A model generated the notes under the pieces. The model saw only the letters and a list, made by a program, of their open reading frames with translations. It had not been told where the DNA came from and did no database searches. DNA of 64,000 bases from Paenibacillus durus (GTDB lineage: Bacteria; Bacillota; Bacilli; Paenibacillales; Paenibacillaceae), in contig NZ_CP009288.1 of the NCBI RefSeq assembly GCF_000756615.1, forward strand, positions 2,232,001 through 2,296,000, written 5' to 3'. Shown in pieces: positions 1 through 8,236 of this stretch. Numbering within the stretch: the stretch's first letter is position 1; every line of letters starts with the position of its first letter. The position numbers and the translations under genes are program-made.

Positions 1-100
1 TCCCATTTCGGGCAATCGTCTATTCCGGCAGCGGATGGAGCCATAGATTGCGGTCTATTTTAAGTCCCATAAGATAGAAAAGCCTTTCATATTTATGCAC

Positions 101-144
101 AAAAAAGCTGCCTCAAGTCCTTATACAGACTTTAGAGGCAGCTT
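101..144 (-). terminator. Rho-independent terminator of the flavodiiron gene
   Basis: An inverted repeat pairs GCTGCCTC (107-114) with GAGGCAGC (135-142), extended inward by AAGTC/GACTT. On the minus strand it is followed by a run of six T (complement of 101-106). It lies about 40 bases past the stop of the flavodiiron gene. The stem could also stop a gene arriving from the left edge. Confidence 0.85.
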
Positions 145-183
145 CTTCATGATGGGATAGACAAGCTGATCGCTTGCTTTCTG

Positions 184-1434
184 TTAGTTTCCGGCTGTTC
201 CTGCGCCTGCCGCAACCGTTTCTTCCGTATCGGTATTCAGGGAGTCATAGATGGCTTCCACCAGCAGATCCAGTTCCGGCAGCTGCTCCGGCTTTAAGGC
301 GGAATTGATTTCAAAAGGCTCGCCGACGAACTCGATTTTTTTCATGCTCTCCAAGATTTCGGTCATTTCCCTTACGGCGGCGTTAGCCCAAGTATAGTTG
401 CCTACAAGGGAGACTTTGCGGTTCTGCAGGTTCAGGGACGCCATTTCATGCAGCAGAGCCTGCATGCCGTGATACAGTCCCAGGTTATAGGTAGGCGAAC
501 CGAAGACCAGATGGCTGAATTTCCAGGCGTCCGAGATGATATAGGAAGGATGGGTCTTGGACACATCGTACATACGGATGTCTTGAACCCCTTTGGCCGC
601 AAGCTTGGATGCGATCAGATTCATGGCGTTCTCCGTATTGCCGTACATGGATGCATAGACCAGCACCACACCGCGCTTCTCCGGCTGATAGGTGCTCCAC
701 TTCTGATATCTGTCCAGAATATACGACAGGTTCTCGCGCCACACCGGACCGTGCAGCGGACAGATCATTTCAATATCCTGCTTGGCTATTTTTTTCAGCA
801 CCGTTTGCACCTGCGGTCCGTATTTGCCTACAATATTGGAGTAATAACGGCGGGATTCCTCCAAGAACACTCCATCAAAATCCGTCTGGTCGGAGAAAAT
901 ATTTCCCGAAAGCGAACCGAAGCAGCCGAAGGCGTCGGCGGAGAACAGGATTTTCTTCGAGACTTCATAGGTGAACATGACTTCAGGCCAATGGACGAAT
1001 GGAGCCATGATAAAGCGCAGCGTATGCTCTCCGAGCGGCAGCTCTTCGCCTTCTTTGACGATGAGGTAATTATCCGGCTTACTGAAGGTATAGAACTGCT
1101 CCATGAACTGGAACGTCTTTTTGTTGCCGACAATTTTCATTTCCGGATAACGGCGCAGCAGCTCCTCGATATTGGCGCAATGGTCGGGCTCCATGTGGCC
1201 CACAACCAGATAATCCAGCGTCCGGCCATCCAGCACATGCTCGATGTTCTCCAGAAATTGTACGCTGATCGCGGAATCAACCGTGTCCATAAGCGCCGTC
1301 TTTTCATCCATAATCAAGTAGGAATTATAGGCAACTCCCTGAGGCAGCGGGAACATATTTTCGAAGCGTTCCAGTCTTTTGTCGGTGCCGCCCACCCAGT
1401 AAATCGAAGGCGCGATTTCTTGAACATTGTACAT
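184..1434 (-). CDS. Flavodiiron protein (FprA/NorV-type A-type flavoprotein)
   Basis: This is a 416-residue cytoplasmic flavodiiron protein, a family that reduces O2 to water or NO to N2O using FMN and a di-iron site. The N-terminal beta-lactamase-like domain carries the complete iron-ligand pattern: H80-x-E82-x-D84-H85, a later FVHWPE histidine, the aspartate in FSADAFG and the histidine in PLHGPVW. The C-terminal flavodoxin domain starts near VVLVYASMYGNTENA, the FMN phosphate loop. A GTG five codons upstream is also in frame, but GGAGGGA sits directly before the ATG at 1434, so I chose the ATG. The gene is monocistronic, with its own terminator and a candidate FNR-type promoter. Whether NO or O2 is the substrate cannot be told from sequence. 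Confidence 0.93.
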   Translation of the reverse strand: MYNVQEIAPSIYWVGGTDKRLERFENMFPLPQGVAYNSYLIMDEKTALMDTVDSAISVQFLENIEHVLDGRTLDYLVVGHMEPDHCANIEELLRRYPEMKIVGNKKTFQFMEQFYTFSKPDNYLIVKEGEELPLGEHTLRFIMAPFVHWPEVMFTYEVSKKILFSADAFGCFGSLSGNIFSDQTDFDGVFLEESRRYYSNIVGKYGPQVQTVLKKIAKQDIEMICPLHGPVWRENLSYILDRYQKWSTYQPEKRGVVLVYASMYGNTENAMNLIASKLAAKGVQDIRMYDVSKTHPSYIISDAWKFSHLVFGSPTYNLGLYHGMQALLHEMASLNLQNRKVSLVGNYTWANAAVREMTEILESMKKIEFVGEPFEINSALKPEQLPELDLLVEAIYDSLNTDTEETVAAGAGTAGN

Positions 1435-1469
1435 CGGTATTCCCTCCACATGCTTAAAATTTTTCTAAT

Positions 1470-1511
1470 ACTATAACAACAAATACTGACAAAATAATTG
1501 ATATATATCAT
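1470..1511 (-). promoter_or_regulatory. Candidate FNR-type class II promoter of the flavodiiron gene
   Basis: A TTGAT-ATAT-ATCAT site (1498-1511) contains a perfect 12-bp palindrome and matches the classical FNR half-sites (TTGAT-N4-ATCAA) at nine of ten positions. A -10-like TATAGT lies on the minus strand at 1475-1470, which predicts a start near 1463 and puts the palindrome centre at about -41.5. No good -35 hexamer is present, as expected for an activated class II promoter. The match is seen directly; binding by an FNR/CRP-family protein is inferred. Confidence 0.5.
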
Positions 1512-1736
1512 GTTGACGGGAAAATCAGGATTTATTTTAGAATATCAGTGTTAGATAAGATTACATGAGACAGAAGGATAGAGTGAATTAGCGCGTAAAA
1601 AAGAGAGAAAGGAGCAAAAAATCAGGCGTTGGCTGCGGAAAAAGCGGGGTAGAGACAGGAAACTGCGCAAATTTAAACTAAATATTACAATATGGAAAAC
1701 TTCCGGCTCGGGACAGCTAAAAATGGATGGAAACGC
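1512..1736. other. Gene-free spacer between the flavodiiron promoter and the rpoN terminator
   Basis: About 225 bases with no convincing reading frame, hairpin or repeat. It separates two minus-strand units: rpoN, with its terminator at 1737-1790, and the flavodiiron promoter at 1470-1511. Confidence 0.6.
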
Positions 1737-1790
1737 AAAAAAACCCTGATCAGGGCTGTATTCGAAGTAAAGTGCAGCTCTGACAGGGTT
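1737..1790 (-). terminator. Rho-independent terminator of rpoN
   Basis: AACCCTG (1742-1748) pairs with CAGGGTT (1784-1790), and an inner pair CAGGGCTG/CAGCTCTG extends the stem. On the minus strand the stem is followed by T residues (complement of 1737-1743). It lies about 30 bases past the rpoN stop. Confidence 0.75.
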
Positions 1791-1820
1791 CTTATCATTT
1801 TAAAAAGACCGCAGGACGAA

Positions 1821-3191
1821 CTAAAAGCGTTTTCTCTTGGCGGATGACAGGATACGCATTTCCTCCCGGTACTTGGCCACGGTCCGACGGGACAACTCAA
1901 GCCCTTCCTGCGTCAGCAGCTCCGTAATCGCCTGATCAGATAGAGGCTTCCGTTTGTCTTCGCCGTCGATCATTGCCTTAATACGCAGTTTCACGCTTTC
2001 CGAGGATGCGGCGTCGCCGTCCGCTGACGCGAGGGATGAGGTGAAAAAGTATTTCAGCTCGAACAATCCCCGGGGGGTCTGCATGTATTTATTGCCGACG
2101 GCCCGGCTGATTGTGGATTCATGGAGGCCCGTTTGCTCCGCAATCTCTTTCTGAGTCAGCGGCTTCAGTCCTTGAATGCCATGCTCGAAGAAATCCCGCT
2201 GCATTTCCACCACGGCCCGCGACACGCGCAGCAGCGTCGTGCGGCGCTGCTCCAGGCTTTTGATCAGCCAGGAAGCCGCAGCCATCCGGTCGTGAATATA
2301 TTGACAGGCTTCGTCCCGGTTCGGCTGTTCTCTGAGCAGCCGGTTATAGTATGCATTAATGGAGACGCGCGGCGCGCCGGTCTCATTGACGAATACCGTG
2401 TACTCGCCGCCGATTTTGTCCACTGTAACATCAGCAATAACGGTCTGCCGCTCTTGGCTGGCAAACAATGCGCCCGGACGCGGATTAAGCCTGCGTATGG
2501 AATCGGCTATCCGCTGCACCTCCTGAACGCCGGTTCCGAGCGCGTCCGCGATCTTTTGCAGCCGGTTAGCCGCCAGGTCTCCCAGATGACGCTCCACCAC
2601 TAGGACGATAGGGCCATCCCCGGTTCCGTCTCTCCGAAGCTGGAGAAGGAGACACTCCTCCAGACTGCGGGCTGCAATCCCCGCCGGATCGAAGCGCTGG
2701 ATCAGCGCCAGCATCCGCTGCGCCTCATCCTCGGAAGCTCCCGATAAGCGGGCATCCGAATCAATGTCCAGCTCTAAATAGCCTTTTTCGTCCAAATTGC
2801 CGATCAGATACAACGCCGTTCTGTATTCACTTTCGGTCAGCCCGCGAATCAGCCCCAACTGCTTTTTCAAATGCACATAGAGCGTATCGGCCGGATTGGC
2901 CATGGCGGCCAGCAGGTCAAAAGTCTGAGTGCTTAAGGAATGCGCATATCCTTCTCCGCCGCGGCTATCATCGTAATCTTTCGAATCTTTCTGAGCAGCG
3001 GACGGCTCCGCGCCGATGCCGACGGCCAGATCGGTTTCTTGCAGATCGATTACCGGATTGTCGTTGGCCTGCTCGCGCAGATAGGATAGCAGCTCGGCGG
3101 ACGAGTACTGCAGCATTTGTATCGCCTGCCGCAGTTCGGGCGTTATAGCCAGCTTTAGTGTCTGCTCTTGTTTGAGTCCGAATTGTATCAT
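1821..3191 (-). CDS. rpoN: RNA polymerase sigma-54 factor RpoN
   Basis: This 456-residue protein has the sigma-54 architecture. Region I is glutamine-rich (KQEQTLKLAITPELRQAIQMLQYS). The central core-binding region follows, and the C-terminal RpoN box SRRTVAKYREEMRI, which reads the -24 element, lies near the end. Sigma-54 directs polymerase to -24/-12 promoters and needs an AAA+ activator. Here the activator (levR-like, 3518) is divergently encoded, and a perfect -24/-12 site lies at 6449, so factor, activator and target share one locus. The AAGGAG Shine-Dalgarno sequence is 14 bases from the ATG at 3191, an unusually long spacing, yet no better in-frame start is visible. Confidence 0.96.
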   Translation of the reverse strand: MIQFGLKQEQTLKLAITPELRQAIQMLQYSSAELLSYLREQANDNPVIDLQETDLAVGIGAEPSAAQKDSKDYDDSRGGEGYAHSLSTQTFDLLAAMANPADTLYVHLKKQLGLIRGLTESEYRTALYLIGNLDEKGYLELDIDSDARLSGASEDEAQRMLALIQRFDPAGIAARSLEECLLLQLRRDGTGDGPIVLVVERHLGDLAANRLQKIADALGTGVQEVQRIADSIRRLNPRPGALFASQERQTVIADVTVDKIGGEYTVFVNETGAPRVSINAYYNRLLREQPNRDEACQYIHDRMAAASWLIKSLEQRRTTLLRVSRAVVEMQRDFFEHGIQGLKPLTQKEIAEQTGLHESTISRAVGNKYMQTPRGLFELKYFFTSSLASADGDAASSESVKLRIKAMIDGEDKRKPLSDQAITELLTQEGLELSRRTVAKYREEMRILSSAKRKRF

Positions 3192-3517
3192 GTAAATGCT
3201 TTCAACTCCTTCCGGAATGAACCGGCGGCAGTTTGGGAGGAAGGTCGGCCATCTCCCGCCGCAGAAGGAACTCCGGATATATTCAGCGATATGGAGGATA
3301 ATTCGTCAGACGAATGATAATATCCTGCCACTATCCATAACTTTATATCTCTATTTTTGTGAATTTAGAACCGTGAGCACAGTACATTTATCACAGTTTC
3401 TCCAGAAATTTTTGTGACCTGCAGAAAAGATTTGTAATAGAGATTACCCAGCTGCTCCTATATACTTGAGACGAAGGCAAGAGCTTCATCTAGGAACGGC
3501 TTAGTCCGGAGGTGCAA
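3192..3517. promoter_or_regulatory. Divergent rpoN/levR intergenic region with a perfect palindrome
   Basis: This 326-base region must hold both the rpoN and the levR-like promoters. It contains the perfect 15-bp palindrome ATTCGTC-A-GACGAAT at 3301-3315, and a looser outer GGATA/TATCC pair flanks it. A -10-like TATACT occurs near 3462, about 55 bases before the levR start, but no matching -35 is clear. No reading frame is convincing here. Confidence 0.5.
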
Positions 3518-6307
3518 ATGGTGAGAAGAATCGACAAGATTTTGGAGTATATTGCCGAAAAAACAAAGGGATTTCCGGAAGAGGCTTTGCTTCAATGCGA
3601 AGGAATTACGGCTGCGGAAATTGCGGCTAACCAGAACATGCTCAGAAACAATGTAAGCAAGGAATTGAATGAACTTCTACGGGCCGACCGGATTATTAAA
3701 ATCAAGGGAAGACCGGTCAAGTTTCTTCATAAACAGACCATCGAGGAGATGTTTCGCGTTCACCTGAAAGAGAAGCAAATCGAAGTGAACAGCCTTGGGG
3801 AAATTCTGCAGACCGGGGAGCGGGAAGACCCTTTTTATTCCCTGATCGGCTTCAAAGGCAGCATGCGTAATCAGGTGGAGCAGGGCAAAGCGGCCATTCT
3901 GTACCCGCCAAGGGGACTGCATACACTCATTGTAGGCCAGACGGGCGTGGGGAAAACGATGTTTGCCAAATTGATGTACAACTACGGCAAGCACATGAAG
4001 CGGTTTACCGGGCAGGCGCCTTTTATCGTGTTCAACTGCGCCGACTATTATAATAATCCGCAGCTGCTGCTGTCCCATATTTTTGGTCATGTGAAAGGTG
4101 CGTTTACCGGAGCGGACCAGGAGAAGCAGGGGCTTGTTGAAAAAGCCGACGGCGGAATTCTGTTCCTGGATGAGATTCACCGTCTGCCGCCCGAAGGCCA
4201 GGAAATGATTTTCTATTTCATGGATACGCATACGTACAATAAATTGGGCGAATCCGAACGCAAGCGGAGCGCGAATGTACTGCTTGTCGCGGCAACGACG
4301 GAAGATCCGGGATCGTCCATGCTGAAGACCTTTATCAGACGCATCCCGATTACCATCAACATTCCTCCTTTTCAGGAACGGATGCCTTCGGAACAGCTTC
4401 AAATACTGAAGCATCTGCTGGAGAGCGAGGCCCTTCGCGTCAACAAGCCGATCCGGGTCGAGCCGGAAGTCGCCAAAGCGCTGATCGGCAGTGTCACCTA
4501 CGGCAATATCGGGCAGCTTAAATCGAATATCCAGCTCGTTTGCGCCAAGGGATTTCTGGACAGCATCCGTGAGAATTGGGAAGACATCGGACTTGACTTC
4601 AAAGTGCTGCCGGGCAACATCAGGGAAGGGCTGTTCAACATTGGCAAGAGCCGCAGGGAAAGCGAAGAACTCGGGTCCATTTCTTCCCAGCTGTACATCA
4701 CTCCCGAAGGAAGCCATGCCACGGAAGAAGATGTGCTGGAGCCGCCGTTCAACCTCTACAAGCTGATTGAAGACAAAATAAGCCTGCTGAAGGATGAAGG
4801 CCTCGACGACAGCTACATTAATAAATTTATCACTACGGACGTCAACATCCATATTAAAAGCTTCTATAACCGTTTTTATAATCAAAAAGGCAGCAGGGAA
4901 CGGATTCTCAAAATTGTAGACAAGGAGATTCTCGAATTTGCCGATCAGGTCAAATCGCTGGTTGAGCAGGAGCTGAACCGAAGGTACAGCGACCGGTTCG
5001 TCTATGCCTTCAGTCTTCATCTAAGCGCTTTTCTTAAGCGGATACGGGAGAAGAAATATGGCGGCAAACCCGTCTATGATCCCATTGACCAGAATGATGA
5101 AGAATACAAAATGGCGCTGACCATCAAGGATATGATTGAATCCGGCTTCGGAATAGACGTACCGGAGGCCGAAATTACGTATGTGGCGATCCTGCTCAAA
5201 TCGGTGGAGGAAGAGCGAAAGGGCAATGTGGGAATTATCGTTGCCGCGCACGGCAACAGTACGGCAAGCAGTATCGTCGGCGTTGTCGACAGCCTGCTGG
5301 GGAGCTCCAGCATTTGCGCGGTGGACATGCCGCTCGATGTCAGCCCAAGAGAGATTCTGGAGATTATTGTCGACAAGGCAAAGAGCATTGACAACGGCAG
5401 AGGTGTGCTGATGCTCGTGGATATGGGCTCTCTGCTCAATTTCGAAGCGGCGATTATGGAGCGGCTCGGGATCAAGGTGAAGACCATCGATATGGTGTCC
5501 ACGCCACTGGCGCTGGAGGCCGTCCGGAAGGCCAGTCTGCTTGATATGGAGCTTGAGGACATTTACCGATCGCTGAAAGATTTCCGGGGCTACAACAACC
5601 TGGAGGCATCGGTAGGCGCGATATTGGACAATAAGGTCATCATAACGGTCTGCTCGTCCGGCAAAGGCGCCGCGATCAAGGTTAAGGAATTTGTCGAGAA
5701 GATCGTTTACGACCTTACGCAGAAAAAAATAGCGGTAATCCCGGCTAAGGTCAGGGAATTGGATAAAGTGGTCAAAGAGCAGCAGGCCAAGCATAGTGTT
5801 CTGGCCGTGATTGGAGTAAAGCGGCCGGGCGACCGCAATGTTCCGTTCATTCCTCTGGAGCAGCTGATCGACGCGAGCGGTGAGGAACTGCTGAGAGAAC
5901 TGCTGCTGAACCATGAGCTGCCCGTCGTACAGGAGAACCAAAGTGTGGTTATCAAGGATCTGTGCGAAGAAAGCCTGAAGGAATTCCTGACCTATCTGAA
6001 TCCCCACAAAATATTGGGTTCCCTGATGAGCTTCGTTAAGGAGCTTGAAAGCGGGCTCAATACGGATTTTGAATATGCGATGAAGGTCCAGATTGCGATC
6101 CATACGGCTCACGCGCTGGAGCGGATGGTTATTCACGACGGGCTGGTATACCGGGGGGAGACGGAGATGATCGATCCTCAAATTTTGAATGCGGTGAATC
6201 AGGCCTGCGCGATTTTTTCTTCCGGTATTAACCTGTCTCTAACGGGCGATGAAAAATATTATATTTGCGAAATGCTGAGCGATGTATATAAAACAGCCCT
6301 TATTTAA
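3518..6307 (+). CDS. levR: LevR/ManR-type sigma-54 activator with PTS regulatory domains
   Basis: A 929-residue transcription activator of the LevR family. In order it has an N-terminal helix-turn-helix region, an AAA+ domain (Walker A GQTGVGKT, a perfect sigma-54 contact loop GAFTGA near residue 194, Walker B GGILFLDEI), a PRD1 domain around ADQVKSLVEQEL...FSLHLSAFL, an EIIA-mannose-like domain (VAAHGNSTASS), an EIIB-like domain (ITVCSSGKGA) and a C-terminal PRD2 (IAIHTAHALERM). By family knowledge, phosphorylation by HPr and by the PTS itself tunes its activity. The second PRD1 histidine position reads YVAILL, without histidine. The GTG at 3512 overlaps the GGAGG, so ATG 3518 was chosen. 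The adjacent PTS operon with a -24/-12 promoter is the obvious target. Confidence 0.93.
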   Translation: MVRRIDKILEYIAEKTKGFPEEALLQCEGITAAEIAANQNMLRNNVSKELNELLRADRIIKIKGRPVKFLHKQTIEEMFRVHLKEKQIEVNSLGEILQTGEREDPFYSLIGFKGSMRNQVEQGKAAILYPPRGLHTLIVGQTGVGKTMFAKLMYNYGKHMKRFTGQAPFIVFNCADYYNNPQLLLSHIFGHVKGAFTGADQEKQGLVEKADGGILFLDEIHRLPPEGQEMIFYFMDTHTYNKLGESERKRSANVLLVAATTEDPGSSMLKTFIRRIPITINIPPFQERMPSEQLQILKHLLESEALRVNKPIRVEPEVAKALIGSVTYGNIGQLKSNIQLVCAKGFLDSIRENWEDIGLDFKVLPGNIREGLFNIGKSRRESEELGSISSQLYITPEGSHATEEDVLEPPFNLYKLIEDKISLLKDEGLDDSYINKFITTDVNIHIKSFYNRFYNQKGSRERILKIVDKEILEFADQVKSLVEQELNRRYSDRFVYAFSLHLSAFLKRIREKKYGGKPVYDPIDQNDEEYKMALTIKDMIESGFGIDVPEAEITYVAILLKSVEEERKGNVGIIVAAHGNSTASSIVGVVDSLLGSSSICAVDMPLDVSPREILEIIVDKAKSIDNGRGVLMLVDMGSLLNFEAAIMERLGIKVKTIDMVSTPLALEAVRKASLLDMELEDIYRSLKDFRGYNNLEASVGAILDNKVIITVCSSGKGAAIKVKEFVEKIVYDLTQKKIAVIPAKVRELDKVVKEQQAKHSVLAVIGVKRPGDRNVPFIPLEQLIDASGEELLRELLLNHELPVVQENQSVVIKDLCEESLKEFLTYLNPHKILGSLMSFVKELESGLNTDFEYAMKVQIAIHTAHALERMVIHDGLVYRGETEMIDPQILNAVNQACAIFSSGINLSLTGDEKYYICEMLSDVYKTALI

Positions 6308-6314
6308 AGAGATA

Positions 6315-6344
6315 GTGTATGAAGCGTTTACATTTGTGTATGAA
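6315..6344 (+). promoter_or_regulatory. Candidate upstream activating direct repeats for the LevR-type activator
   Basis: GTGTATGAA occurs at 6315-6323 and again at 6336-6344, in the same orientation and 21 bp (two helical turns) apart. They lie 130-160 bases before the expected start of the sigma-54 promoter, the distance typical of enhancer sites. Binding by the levR product is inferred. Confidence 0.4.
6319..6332 (+). promoter_or_regulatory. cre-like site (CcpA) upstream of the PTS operon
   Basis: ATGAAGCGTTTACA matches the right part of the catabolite-responsive element consensus (AANCGNWNNCA) fully, but the left TG is shifted by one base. It overlaps the first direct repeat, so CcpA could block the activator. 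This is a partial match only. Confidence 0.35.
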
Positions 6345-6387
6345 AACCGTAATTCCAAACTGAATCCTTATTTATTTACAGACGAGA

Positions 6388-6414
6388 ATCCCCGGCACAG
6401 CCGGGGATTTTTAT
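6388..6414 (+). terminator. Rho-independent terminator of levR
   Basis: A perfect 9-bp stem, ATCCCCGGC/GCCGGGGAT, with an ACA loop is followed by TTTTAT. It isolates the activator gene from the sigma-54 promoter 35 bases downstream. Confidence 0.92.
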
Positions 6415-6448
6415 GTTTTCCCCCGGAATCTTCTCTTCATACAGAAGT

Positions 6449-6465
6449 TTGGCACGGGTCTTGCA
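6449..6465 (+). promoter_or_regulatory. Sigma-54 (-24/-12) promoter of the PTS operon
   Basis: TTGGCAC-N5-TTGCA has the invariant GG (6451-6452) and GC (6463-6464) exactly ten bases apart, a full match to the sigma-54 consensus. The expected start is near 6476, about 30 bases before the EIIA gene. The activator and rpoN genes are immediately upstream. Confidence 0.92.
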
Positions 6466-6504
6466 TATCTAATATAGGCGAAGGGAATTTAGGGGGTGAG
6501 ACAA

Positions 6505-6924
6505 ATGATTGGAGTTATTGTAGGTACGCACGGAAAATTTTCCGAGGAACTGCTGAGGTCGACATCTATGGTCTTCGGCGAGCTGGAGAATGTAGCCGGT
6601 GTAACGTTTGAGCCTGGTGAAAGTGTTAACGGGCTTGTCGAAAAATTCAAAGCGGCACTGGATACGATTGATTGGAGCGACGGCGTTATTTTTCTTGTTG
6701 ATTTGTTCGGCGGCAGTCCCTATAACGCAGCCAGCCGGATTGCGGCAGGCTATGAGAATATGGACATTGTATCCGGAGTTAACCTGCCTATGATCGTTGA
6801 CGTTATGGTTAACAGATCGACAGAACAATTAGCAGATTTGGCCGATCTGGCGATTCGGGCAGGGCAAGATTCAATGAAGTCTTTCCGCAGCATAAGAGAC
6901 AGCCAAACAGAGGAGGAATTGTAA
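6505..6924 (+). CDS. PTS mannose/fructose-family EIIA (LevD/ManX-type)
   Basis: A 139-residue EIIA of the mannose PTS family. The N-terminal strand IGVIVGTHGKFSEELL carries the phosphorylated histidine (H9), which takes phosphate from HPr and passes it to EIIB. The length matches LevD (about 146). An in-frame GTG three codons upstream overlaps the AGGGGGTGA Shine-Dalgarno, so ATG 6505 was chosen. It is the first gene after the -24/-12 promoter, and its stop abuts the EIIB start, which suggests tight coupling. Confidence 0.92.
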   Translation: MIGVIVGTHGKFSEELLRSTSMVFGELENVAGVTFEPGESVNGLVEKFKAALDTIDWSDGVIFLVDLFGGSPYNAASRIAAGYENMDIVSGVNLPMIVDVMVNRSTEQLADLADLAIRAGQDSMKSFRSIRDSQTEEEL

Positions 6925-7407
6925 ATGGAAATTTCATTTGTTCGTATTGATGACCGTTTGATTCACGGCCAAGTGGCGACCGTCTGGGTGAAAGAAACAA
7001 AGTGTAATAAGATTATCGCGGTGAGCGATGAAGTGGCAGCGGATACATTACGGAAGACGCTGCTCCTTCAAGTGGCCCCTCCAGGAATAAAAGCCTACGT
7101 CGTAACCATAGACAAAGCGATCGAGGCTTATAATAATCCGAAATATGCGGATTTCAAGACCTTATTTCTGTTTACGAATCCGACAGATGTGCTTCGTGTA
7201 GTGGAAGGCGGGGTGCCGTTCAAATCGGTGAACATCGGCGGAATGTGCTACAAGGAAGGCAAGACGCAGATCACGGGTGCGGTCTCCGTTGATAAACAGG
7301 ATGTCGATGCATTCCGCAAGCTCCATGAAAAGGGAATCCAATTGGAGATCAGAAAAGTCGCCAGTGATCCAAAGGTGAATCTGATATCCAAGATTCAGGA
7401 TCTATAG
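6925..7407 (+). CDS. PTS mannose/fructose-family EIIB (LevE/ManX-type)
   Basis: A 160-residue cytoplasmic EIIB. The signature RIDDRLIHGQVATVW contains the phosphoryl-accepting histidine, which receives phosphate from EIIA and gives it to the sugar bound by EIIC/EIID. SDEVAADTLRKTLLLQVAPP is also typical of the family. The ATG follows directly on the EIIA stop, with GAGGAGG as Shine-Dalgarno inside the end of the EIIA gene. Substrate (fructose, mannose or sorbose) cannot be fixed from this subunit alone. The fructan locus nearby favours fructose. Confidence 0.93.
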   Translation: MEISFVRIDDRLIHGQVATVWVKETKCNKIIAVSDEVAADTLRKTLLLQVAPPGIKAYVVTIDKAIEAYNNPKYADFKTLFLFTNPTDVLRVVEGGVPFKSVNIGGMCYKEGKTQITGAVSVDKQDVDAFRKLHEKGIQLEIRKVASDPKVNLISKIQDL

Positions 7408-7435
7408 CCAAAGGAAATAAGAGAGGGGTTATAAC

Positions 7436-8206
7436 ATGAGTACTTTTGAAATCGTAATGGTAGCGCTGGTTGCGGCCATATGCGGCATGGGCAGCGTACT
7501 CGACGAAGGGCAGACCCACCGGCCGCTGATTGCGTGTACGCTGATCGGCCTTGTACTCGGTGATGTTAAGACAGGTATCATACTTGGCGGGACTTTGGAG
7601 CTGATGGCTCTGGGCTGGATGAACGTCGGCGCTTCAATGGCTCCCGACGCCGCGCTCGCAAGTGTGGTATCGACGATCCTTGTTATCGTAGGGCATCAAT
7701 CGATAGGCGCCGGGATTGCCGTTGCCATACCGATTGCCGCCGCCGGTCAGGTACTTACGATTTTTGTCCGGACGATTACCGTATTCTTTCAGCATTTGGC
7801 GGATAAATATGCGGAGTCCTCGAATTTCAAGGGAATTGAGCTGTGTCACTTTATAGCGCTGCTGCTTCAAGGTTTGCGTGTCGCACTGCCAGCTGTTCTG
7901 GTAGCGGTTGCAGCCGAAACGGGGCTGGTTACGAGCCTGCTGAATTCAATACCGGAAGTCGTGACGAGAGGCCTGCAAATTGCGGGCGGATTCATCGTAG
8001 TCGTCGGTTATGCGATGGTAATCAACATGATGTCCGCGAAATACCTGATGCCTTTCTTCTTCCTTGGCTTCGTCGTTGCGGCCTTTACGGGCATCAATCT
8101 GGTCGGCTTCGGTATTGTCGGTGCGGTTCTGGCTATTCTGTACATCCAATTGAATCCGAAATATAGCGCGCAGAGCGCGGCAGTGGAAGAAATTGATGAG
8201 CTGTAG
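7436..8206 (+). CDS. PTS mannose/fructose-family EIIC (LevF/ManY-type)
   Basis: A 256-residue polytopic membrane protein with several hydrophobic segments. LGGTLELMALGWMNVGASMAPDAALASV near residues 45-75 is the conserved EIIC-mannose signature. With EIID it forms the sugar channel. It lies 28 bases after EIIB with an AGAGAGGGG-type Shine-Dalgarno site. The length is close to LevF (269). Confidence 0.93.
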   Translation: MSTFEIVMVALVAAICGMGSVLDEGQTHRPLIACTLIGLVLGDVKTGIILGGTLELMALGWMNVGASMAPDAALASVVSTILVIVGHQSIGAGIAVAIPIAAAGQVLTIFVRTITVFFQHLADKYAESSNFKGIELCHFIALLLQGLRVALPAVLVAVAAETGLVTSLLNSIPEVVTRGLQIAGGFIVVVGYAMVINMMSAKYLMPFFFLGFVVAAFTGINLVGFGIVGAVLAILYIQLNPKYSAQSAAVEEIDEL

Positions 8207-8236
8207 CAAGCTTCCAAAGAAAGAGGGGATTATACA

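Noticed and set aside
1..63. An open frame of 20 codons ending in TAA at 61-63 on the plus strand.
   Set aside because: It could be the tail of a gene entering from the left, but 20 codons carry no recognisable motif and a second frame is also open over most of it.
448..1476. A 342-codon open frame antisense to the flavodiiron gene.
   Set aside because: It mirrors the codon structure of the real gene, has no family motif and no Shine-Dalgarno. The opposite strand carries a complete protein with all metal ligands.
3677..6181. Long antisense open frames (447 and 386 codons) under the levR-like gene.
   Set aside because: The sense frame encodes a full LevR-type protein. The antisense products are low-complexity shadows rich in Arg, His and Gln.
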